Source of the DNA: Actinobacillus succinogenes 130Z
Lineage (GTDB): Bacteria > Pseudomonadota > Gammaproteobacteria > Enterobacterales > Pasteurellaceae
Length of the DNA: 64,000 nt
Direction of reading: 5' to 3'
Assembly: GCF_000017245.1 (NCBI RefSeq)
Contig: NC_009655.1
Coordinates: 1,178,001-1,242,000, forward strand
Within the stretch, counting starts at the first letter, position 1. Each line of letters opens with the position of its first letter. Below the pieces are notes generated by a model that saw nothing but the letters and a program-made list of their open reading frames with translations, ran no database searches and was not told the DNA's origin. A program made the position numbers and the translations under genes. Of this stretch, positions 58,261-64,000 are shown in pieces.

Positions 58261-58852
58261 ACCAATGAATGTATCAAGTCACAAAATCTTTCAAAATTCA
58301 ACCGCACTTTACCGGGAATATGTGGATTTTGAACGGAAAATCCGGGCGTTGGCGGCTGAAATGCGAATTAATTTAGCGGACTACGTTATCGATCATCTCG
58401 CATTAAGGGTCAACTCGCTCGAGGCGGGTAAAAATTGGTTGGAGCGGTTGTTAAAGTGCGGTACAATTTTATCCGATAATTTGGTTAACGGACGTATAAT
58501 TTATCTGATTCGATTGGAGGAGCCGCTACCGTTTTTAAACCAATTTATCGACGTTATTGAATTGCCATTCCCTAAGGACAAAATTTATCGGTATGAAACT
58601 TGGGAACACATTGAGTTTGTGATACCGCTTTTGGCGAAAGAATCGACAAATGAGTGGATAAACCGGATTCAGTCGGTATTTTTATGGAACCAATTCGACC
58701 GTTTAACTATCAAAGTGAGTGAACCTAAGGCAGAAGGCGAGCTGTTACCGAATCCCTCTATTGCCGTGAGTTTAAAAGACAACAGCCGAAACCATGTGTC
58801 AATTAAAGTTCACCCGTATTCTATTAAAAAAATCGTCGAGGTTTTTGAATGA
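58253..58852 (+). CDS. yecM: YecM family VOC-fold protein
   Basis: A 199-residue protein of the YecM family, which adopts a vicinal-oxygen-chelate (isomerase/oxygenase-like) fold but has no proven reaction. The conserved metal-site-like segments DYVIDHLALRVNS, IYLIRLEEPL and YETWEHIEFVIPL are visible, with a His and Glu in the positions that bind metal in VOC enzymes. The start ATG overlaps the rnd stop by 8 bp (a second ATG is four codons later), and its stop overlaps the next gene's ATG, so it is in a translationally coupled operon. An uptake signal lies near 58301. Confidence 0.85.
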   Translation: MSKPMNVSSHKIFQNSTALYREYVDFERKIRALAAEMRINLADYVIDHLALRVNSLEAGKNWLERLLKCGTILSDNLVNGRIIYLIRLEEPLPFLNQFIDVIELPFPKDKIYRYETWEHIEFVIPLLAKESTNEWINRIQSVFLWNQFDRLTIKVSEPKAEGELLPNPSIAVSLKDNSRNHVSIKVHPYSIKKIVEVFE

Positions 58853-59166
58853 AAAAAATGACTTTAGTATTTGCTGTTTTAGCGACATTAGGTTTAACGG
58901 CCTGTTCCAGTCAACAAGATAACAGTTATAAAGGCACGGTACTTTTCTCTAGCTATGAAGGCAACGACCTGAAATTAACGGTGAGAAAAGATAATTGTGA
59001 GGCGGAGCAACGTGCAACGGCTGCGGAAGACGTCGTGATTACGCATAAATATGATTCCGATTTGGTTGTGGGTTCCTGTGTGCGTGTTGATGATGACAAT
59101 ACGGTACGTAATGTTTCCCGTTCAAGATCTCATTCTACCTTGTCAAGAGCAGGTATCGTATATTAA
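58849..59166 (+). CDS. Small predicted lipoprotein, unknown function
   Basis: A 105-residue protein. The signal peptide MKKMTLVFAVLATLG ends in lipobox LTAC, giving a mature lipoprotein of about 87 residues beginning CSSQQDNSYKG. It has two further cysteines (DNCEAE and GSCVRV) that could form a disulfide. A small OB-like beta pattern is possible (YKGTVLFSSYEGNDLKLTV). I do not recognise the family. The start overlaps the yecM stop by 4 bp, and it is 23 bp before the slyB-like gene. Confidence 0.75.
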   Translation: MKKMTLVFAVLATLGLTACSSQQDNSYKGTVLFSSYEGNDLKLTVRKDNCEAEQRATAAEDVVITHKYDSDLVVGSCVRVDDDNTVRNVSRSRSHSTLSRAGIVY

Positions 59167-59189
59167 TTAACTTATTAAGGTTGGCAAAA

Positions 59190-59651
59190 ATGAAAAAAAT
59201 CACATTAGCGTTAGCGGTTTTGATGGGTTTAAGTGTAACGGGTTGCGCCAATACCGATATCTTCAGCGGTGACGTTTATACCGGTGATCAAGCTAAAGAA
59301 GCGCGTTCAATCAGTTATGGTACGATTGTGTCTTCCCGACCGGTAAAAGTACAGGCGGATAATCAGGGTGTGATTGGCACATTGGGCGGCGGCGCATTAG
59401 GCGGTTTCGCCGGATCCACTATCGGCGGCGGCTCGGGCCGTGCGGTGGCCAGTGCCGTGGGCGCCGTTGCCGGTGCGGTTATCGGAAGTAAAGTCGAAGA
59501 AAAAGCAAGCCAAGTGGACGCTTTGGAATTAGTGATTAAAAAAGATGACGGCAATGAAATCGTAGTAGTACAAAAAGCGGACGCTAGTTTGAAACCGGGT
59601 GCCCGCGTTCGTATTGTCGGCGGTTCTAAACTTAATGTTTCGGCACTTTAA
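59190..59651 (+). CDS. slyB: Outer-membrane lipoprotein of the SlyB/Pcp family
   Basis: About 153 residues from ATG 59190 (MKKITLALAVLMG); an in-frame TTG three codons upstream is less likely. Lipobox VTGC. Gly/Ala-rich double-hydrophobic Gly-zipper segment (GTLGGGALGGFAGSTIGGG and AVGAVAGAVIGSKV), then a C-terminal beta region (LELVIKKDDGNEIVVVQKAD, KPGARVRIVGG). This architecture matches SlyB of E. coli and the 15-kDa Pcp of Haemophilus, outer-membrane stabilising lipoproteins under PhoP control in enterics. It is the last gene of the rnd-yecM unit before a strong terminator. Confidence 0.92.
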   Translation: MKKITLALAVLMGLSVTGCANTDIFSGDVYTGDQAKEARSISYGTIVSSRPVKVQADNQGVIGTLGGGALGGFAGSTIGGGSGRAVASAVGAVAGAVIGSKVEEKASQVDALELVIKKDDGNEIVVVQKADASLKPGARVRIVGGSKLNVSAL

Positions 59652-59670
59652 TTGCTGACGTGACAATTCG

Positions 59671-59706
59671 AAAGGCTTCTGATACGCTATCGGAAGCCTT
59701 TTCTTT
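59671..59706 (+). terminator. Strong terminator after the slyB-like gene
   Basis: AAAGGCTTCTGATA (59671-59684), loop CGC, TATCGGAAGCCTTT (59688-59701), 14 bp with one G-U pair, then TCTTTT. Confidence 0.92.
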
Positions 59707-59736
59707 TGATGCATTTCTTATAGGGAGATTGTCCGT

Positions 59737-61374
59737 TTGCCTCGTTTTAATGTTATGTCGCATATCCAGTATTTTAGCATGAAACGGTCCTCTGTATGGA
59801 CGGTTTTATGTAAAAGTGCGCTACGTTTTTTGACTGTTTTTTTTACGGCTTGTAGCTTGTCAGCCTGTGAACCTCTATCTGAATTCGGTCGAAAACTTTC
59901 CGGTATCGAAGCTAACCGAAAAAACGAAATACAACCGGCTTTTACACCGTTAGCGCGTACGCAGGAGCGGCTTATTCGCGGTGTGTACGGTGAACTGACT
60001 TTAGATGTACCGAGCATGAATAATGAGGAACAAGCGGATTTTTTACGGGATTTATTAGAGGGGTTGGTAATTTTCGATAGCCGAGGCGACATCCTGCCGG
60101 GCGTTGCGGAGCGGTGGGAAAACCAGGATGACAAACTTTGGCGCTTTTATTTACGTCCGCAGGCTAAATGGTCAAACGGCGAACCGGTGGTGGCGCAGGA
60201 TTTTGTGGACAGTTGGCGAAAACTTGCACTGTCCGACAGCCCGTTAAAACAGTCTCTGATGTATATCAATCTGTTAAACGCACAAGCCGTCACCATGCAA
60301 CAATTAACGCCGGAATTGCTCGGTGTGCGAGCGGCGGACGAACGTATTTTAGAAATTGAGCTGGATAAACCGACGCCTTATCTGCCGAAAATGCTGACAC
60401 ATGCGGCGTTTTTACCGACGCGGGGCAATATGCCTGCGGAGTTTTTAAGCAACGGAGCCTATCGATTTATCCGCATGCGGGGAAATCGGATTTTTCTGGA
60501 TAAAAATCCCGTTTACTGGAACGAGGCGAATGTCACGTTTAATTCGGTAGTATATGAAAAAATGGCGGAGGATCAGTCGCCGGAGACGATTGACTGGCTC
60601 GAATCGCCGAAACATGCCTCGCAGGCAATATATTTTCCAACGCTTTGTACTTATTTTTATCGGTTTAATTTACAAGACCCCGAACTAAGCCGCCGTTCGG
60701 TCAGAACGGCATTGGTTTCGATGATTTCCTCACAATATATTGTACGGAACGAACATTTGCCGGCATTGCCGCTCAGCGATTTTTTGCCCCGTCATATGCA
60801 AACGGAACAAAATCAGGATTGGCAGCCGAGCGTCGTCGAACCGTTACTACAGCAAGCCGGCATTTCGGCGGAAAAGCCGTTACATATTACCTTAACCTAT
60901 GATCGCGGTTATCCGCAGGAAAATATTGCAAACCGTTTAGTCCGAACCTGGTCTCAGTCTGAACTGATTCATGTTACGCCACAACCGGTTTCTTTCTCCG
61001 TCTTATTGGAAAAACAGGCAAAAGGGGAATTTCAGCTGATCCGTTCCGGCTGGTGCGCGGATTATAATGATCCTTCCGCTTTTTTTAATTTACTGCATGG
61101 GCAACACCCGGATAATAAAACGGGTATCGATAATGCGGAAATCAATCAATGGCTGGAACAATCGCTAACTGTAAAAACTGAGGCGGAACGAACCGCACTT
61201 TATCAAAAGATTCAGCATTTAGTGAAACAGGAGCGTTATTTTTTACCGCTTTACCAAATACAACGTGCGGTGTATATCCATCCGTCGATACGGGGATTCG
61301 ATTTAACGAACCCGACCTCGACGGTGTACAGCAAAGATCTTTCCCGCCATTCGACATTACCTAATCAGAGGTAA
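59737..61374 (+). CDS. Orphan oligopeptide-binding lipoprotein (SBP family 5, OppA-like)
   Basis: Predicted periplasmic substrate-binding protein of the OppA/DppA type, about 530-545 residues. The start is uncertain: TTG at 59737 is the only one with a good site (AGGGAG, 9-nt spacing), while ATG at 59779 gives a normal signal peptide MKRSSVWTVLCK. Lipobox LSAC. SBP-5 motifs: LLEGLVIFDSRGDILPGVAERWENQDDKLWRFYLRPQAKWSNGEPV, FLSNGAYRFIRMRGNRIFLDKNPVYWN and GWCADYNDPSAFFNLL. No permease or ATPase genes are adjacent, so it must use a distant transporter or act alone. Ligand unknown. Confidence 0.85.
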   Translation: MPRFNVMSHIQYFSMKRSSVWTVLCKSALRFLTVFFTACSLSACEPLSEFGRKLSGIEANRKNEIQPAFTPLARTQERLIRGVYGELTLDVPSMNNEEQADFLRDLLEGLVIFDSRGDILPGVAERWENQDDKLWRFYLRPQAKWSNGEPVVAQDFVDSWRKLALSDSPLKQSLMYINLLNAQAVTMQQLTPELLGVRAADERILEIELDKPTPYLPKMLTHAAFLPTRGNMPAEFLSNGAYRFIRMRGNRIFLDKNPVYWNEANVTFNSVVYEKMAEDQSPETIDWLESPKHASQAIYFPTLCTYFYRFNLQDPELSRRSVRTALVSMISSQYIVRNEHLPALPLSDFLPRHMQTEQNQDWQPSVVEPLLQQAGISAEKPLHITLTYDRGYPQENIANRLVRTWSQSELIHVTPQPVSFSVLLEKQAKGEFQLIRSGWCADYNDPSAFFNLLHGQHPDNKTGIDNAEINQWLEQSLTVKTEAERTALYQKIQHLVKQERYFLPLYQIQRAVYIHPSIRGFDLTNPTSTVYSKDLSRHSTLPNQR

Positions 61375-61477
61375 TCTTCACGCTGTAATTTGCTCAGGCT
61401 ATGCGAATTGATTAAAATAACGGGATTTTTAGAGCATAAGCGATTTCGAGGAGTACGCCATACGGCGGTTCAATCAA

Positions 61478-62785
61478 ATGACAATTTTAGTACTTGGTAT
61501 CAATCATAAAACCGCAACGGTAGCGTTGCGTGAAAAAGTTGCGTTTTCGGAAGAAAAACGACTTTCGGCATTGAACCAAATCGAGCAACTGAAATTGGCG
61601 CAGAGTACGGTAATTCTCTCGACCTGTAATCGAACCGAAGTCTATCTGCATAATAAATTTATTCAGCCGGAACAAAACTCAGCATGGATTGATGAGTGTG
61701 TGGCGTGGTTTGCGGCAATTCATCAAATTCAATTAACCGACCTGCAGGATTGTCTGTATTTTTATCAAAATCAGCAGGCGGTTACGCATCTTATGCGAGT
61801 AGCGTGCGGTTTGGATTCTCTGATTTTAGGCGAACCGCAAATTCTGGGACAGGTGAAACAAGCGTACCAACTTGCGGAAGAATATTATCAGCGGGCGCAC
61901 GGGCTTGGAAAAAGTGCGGTGATTTCCAGTGAACTTTCCCGTTTGTTCCAAAAAACCTTTTCTACCGCTAAACGCGTGCGTACCGAAACAAATATCGGCG
62001 AAAGCGCCGTGTCCGTGGCTTATGCCGCCTGTAGTCTGGGGCGCCAGATTTTTGAAAGCCTGCAAGAATTAACCATTCTGTTAGTCGGAGCCGGTGAAAC
62101 CATTGAATTAGCGGCTCGCCATTTATTGCGTCACGGTGTGAAAAAACTAATGATTGCTAACCGTACGCGGGCGCGGGCGGAAGCTTTAGTCGCAAAACTG
62201 GAATCGCCGTTCATCGAGATATTATCGTTATCCGAACTGCAAGACGGACTAAATCAGGCGGATATTGTCATTTCTTCAACGGGCAGCCCGACGACACTGA
62301 TTTCCTATGAAATGATGAAACAGGCGCAAATACAGCGTCGTTACCGTCCGGTTTTGATTGTGGATATCGCCGTGCCGCGTGATGTGGAAGAAAGCATAGT
62401 CAAATTAGACAGTGTGTATCATTATACTGTGGATGATCTGCAAAATATCATCAATCATAACTTATCCGAACGGGAAAAGGCTTCCGAACAGGCGGAAGAA
62501 ATTATAGCCGAAGAATGCGCCGCTTTCTTCGAGTGGTTAAAAGTTCGTCAGGCGTCCAATCTCATTCGTACTTATCGGGAAAGTGCGGATGAAATTCGTC
62601 AGGAATTATTGGAAAAAGCGCAATTTTCTTTATCTCAGGGCGAAAGTGCGGACAAGATTCTGGACGAATTCAGTACCAAGTTAATGAATAAATTACTTCA
62701 TTCGCCAACCTTAGTGATGCAAACCATGGTGAAACAGGGTGACAGCCGGGGTTTACAAAATTTCCTATCCGTTATCAAAAAATAA
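61478..62785 (+). CDS. hemA: Glutamyl-tRNA reductase
   Basis: First enzyme of C5 heme/tetrapyrrole synthesis; reduces glutamyl-tRNA-Glu to glutamate-1-semialdehyde with NADPH. It is 435 residues (E. coli 418). Catalytic Cys50 is in [35 protein letters not shown] is diagnostic. The NADPH domain has [16 protein letters not shown], then [12 protein letters not shown] and the C-terminal dimerisation domain. The start [13 protein letters not shown] is as expected, though no strong ribosome-binding site is immediately upstream. Presence implies de novo heme synthesis, unlike the heme-dependent H. influenzae. Confidence 0.96.
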   Translation: MTILVLGINHKTATVALREKVAFSEEKRLSALNQIEQLKLAQSTVILSTCNRTEVYLHNKFIQPEQNSAWIDECVAWFAAIHQIQLTDLQDCLYFYQNQQAVTHLMRVACGLDSLILGEPQILGQVKQAYQLAEEYYQRAHGLGKSAVISSELSRLFQKTFSTAKRVRTETNIGESAVSVAYAACSLGRQIFESLQELTILLVGAGETIELAARHLLRHGVKKLMIANRTRARAEALVAKLESPFIEILSLSELQDGLNQADIVISSTGSPTTLISYEMMKQAQIQRRYRPVLIVDIAVPRDVEESIVKLDSVYHYTVDDLQNIINHNLSEREKASEQAEEIIAEECAAFFEWLKVRQASNLIRTYRESADEIRQELLEKAQFSLSQGESADKILDEFSTKLMNKLLHSPTLVMQTMVKQGDSRGLQNFLSVIKK

Positions 62786-62875
62786 TCGACGGAAAGTACG
62801 CAAACTTTGCGTCAGCTCAATATTTTCACTGATCAAATCACGTAAAATTAACGCCCTATAAATTTAGGGGGAAAT

Positions 62876-63604
62876 ATGCGTACTTTTTTTGTGACCGGAA
62901 CTGATACAGGTGTGGGAAAAACCATTTGTAGTCGTGCGATTATTCAGGCACTGCAGGAAATGGATACGCAAATTGTCGGTTTTAAACCTATCGCCAGCGG
63001 GCAGGATGAACCCGTTTATGCGGATTCGCTGGATGATCCGAAAAACGATTATGGCGATGAAGACAACCGTGACGTACTGATTCTGCAAAATTCCACAAAA
63101 GAAAATGTGTCTTATCGCGATATTAACAGTTATACTTTTTTACAGACCGTTCCTATGATTACGGCGGAGAAAGGGCGCATTAAATTAGAAAAAGTCGATC
63201 GCGATTTAGCGCGATTAGCGGCGACTTATGATGTCGTGGCGGTGGAAGGTTCTTTCGGCTGGTTAAGTCCGATGAACGAACGGTTTACATTTGCAGATTG
63301 GGTAGTGAAGCACAACATGCCGGTGATTGTGGCGGTGGGGATTAAAGAAGGCTGTATTAATCATGCTTTGTTGACCGTACAATCCGTCGAAAAAATGGGA
63401 TTACCGGTATTAGGTTGGATTGCAAACCGCATCAATCCGGGGCTCAGTCATTATGCGGAAATCATTGATGTGCTCAGCAGTAAAATTGCGGCACCGTTGC
63501 TGGGATGTATTCCTTACATTCATAAGCCGGAAACGCAGGATGTGGGGAAATTCTTAACGAATACCGAGCAACTGCGTCATATTCAAACGCTACTGGCTAA
63601 ATAA
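62876..63604 (+). CDS. bioD: Dethiobiotin synthetase (BioD)
   Basis: ATP-dependent carboxylase closing the ureido ring of dethiobiotin in biotin synthesis. It is 242 residues. P-loop GTDTGVGKT near residue 8, FKPIASG (Lys-Pro of the substrate site), [15 protein letters not shown] (the usual EGAGG is EGSFG here) and [10 protein letters not shown]. It stands alone, without bioA/B/F/C. Pasteurellaceae and enterics may carry a second bioD outside the bio cluster, and this looks like that copy. Ribosome-binding site AGGGGGA. Confidence 0.92.
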
Positions 63605-63640
63605 TATCTGATTTTGACTGAGTTTATCGTTTCTTGCTTC

Positions 63641-64000
63641 TTATAGGACGCCGGCATCCAATGCCAAACGTCCTTTTTCCACCCGGATTCCTTTGGCGAA
63701 TTTCTTGATTAACGCATCGCGCGGTTTGGTGTCGTCCAATGTATAAATCGGAATCGTGCTCATTAATGCGGCGACACTTTGACTGATAAACGGCATAACG
63801 CCCTGTAGTTGCTGCATGTAACTATCCGGCTCGCCGGACCATTTTAAAATTCGGATGTCTTTCAAATAAACGGAACCTTGCTCCGCATCATAATAGGGGA
63901 TGGTATCAATAGTCATCGCCAGCTTACCTGCCATTTGTTTTTGCTGAATGCCGAGAATACCGTCAACGATACCGCTGATTTCTACTCGATCTTTATCGTT
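63641..64000 (-). CDS. yceB: DUF1439 lipoprotein (YceB-like), C-terminal part; N-terminus beyond the window
   Basis: About 119 C-terminal residues of a DUF1439 family protein; the reading frame continues open to base 64000, so the gene begins outside. The visible part starts NDKDRVEISGIVDGILG and has KLAMTIDTIPYYDAEQGSVYLKDIRIL, VMPFISQSVAALMSTIPIYTL and the C-terminal KFAKGIRVEKGRLAL, resembling E. coli YceB (TMKLKLKALPVFDKEKGAIFLKEM, KKLAKGIEVKPGEIVI). YceB is an outer-membrane-associated lipoprotein of unknown function. It converges on bioD, 36 bp apart. Confidence 0.85.
   Translation of the reverse strand, partial: NDKDRVEISGIVDGILGIQQKQMAGKLAMTIDTIPYYDAEQGSVYLKDIRILKWSGEPDSYMQQLQGVMPFISQSVAALMSTIPIYTLDDTKPRDALIKKFAKGIRVEKGRLALDAGVL

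Overview
The window looks like ordinary core chromosome of a gammaproteobacterium of the family Pasteurellaceae. The 9-base DNA uptake signal AAGTGCGGT (reverse ACCGCACTT), often extended to AAGTGCGGTCAAAATT, occurs many times inside and between genes. That is the Hin-type uptake signal of the Haemophilus/Pasteurella/Aggregatibacter/succinate-producer branch. Protein sequences are close to Haemophilus and Escherichia orthologues but not identical. A Basfia/[Mannheimia] succiniciproducens-like or Actinobacillus succinogenes-like organism is my best guess, from memory only. I see no prophage, insertion sequence, CRISPR array, toxin-antitoxin pair or defence island.

Layout. 1-2.2 kb: 5' part of fbp (minus) and mpl. 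2.26-7.74 kb: a complete rrn operon (promoter, leader hairpins, boxA, 16S, tRNA-Glu, 23S, 5S, terminator). Its 23S gene carries a 112-nt intervening sequence in helix 25. 7.8-11.7 kb (minus): cca, ygiM-like, pit phosphate permease and its DUF47 partner. 11.9-14.3 kb: CYTH protein and radA. 14.4-18.3 kb (minus): the letA-letB lipid-transport pair. 18.5-24.2 kb: proQ-prc-ldtD-mepK-gloC, dominated by peptidoglycan maintenance. 24.3-25.0 kb: a five-tRNA cluster (Met, Leu, Gln, Gln, Gln). 25.1-30.1 kb: Nramp-like transporter, uvrB, a DnaA-box-bearing intergenic region, tRNA-Asn and a yrbG-like Ca/Na exchanger. 30.2-33.7 kb (minus): dnaK-dnaJ behind two tandem sigma-32 promoters. 33.9-37.5 kb (minus): a DUF3298 lipoprotein, argS and tesB. 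37.6 kb: the 4.5S signal-recognition RNA. 37.8-41.4 kb (minus): cydD-cydC. 41.5-50.0 kb: an unknown small protein, then lrp-ftsK-lolA-rarA-nagA-serS. 50.1-51.9 kb: an AEC carrier and a hexose-phosphate mutarotase. 52.0-59.7 kb: yoaA-tsaB-slp-fadD-rnd-yecM and two small lipoproteins. 59.7-64 kb: an orphan peptide-binding protein, hemA, bioD and a partial DUF1439 lipoprotein.

Several blocks match E. coli gene order with local changes. cydCD-lrp-ftsK-lolA-rarA-serS lacks trxB and has gained nagA. letAB is divergent from proQ-prc but lacks msrC. ygiF-ygiM-cca has pit plus DUF47 inserted.

The most interesting signals are regulatory or structural RNA and DNA rather than new protein systems. They are the 23S intervening sequence, alternative hairpins before dnaJ (which lacks a normal ribosome-binding site), tandem sigma-32 promoters before dnaK, terminators built from inverted uptake signals, a shared promoter/discriminator motif on three stable-RNA units, a DnaA-box cluster next to uvrB, and a 117-bp tandem duplication of tRNA-Gln genes. 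I found no convincing undescribed multi-gene system.
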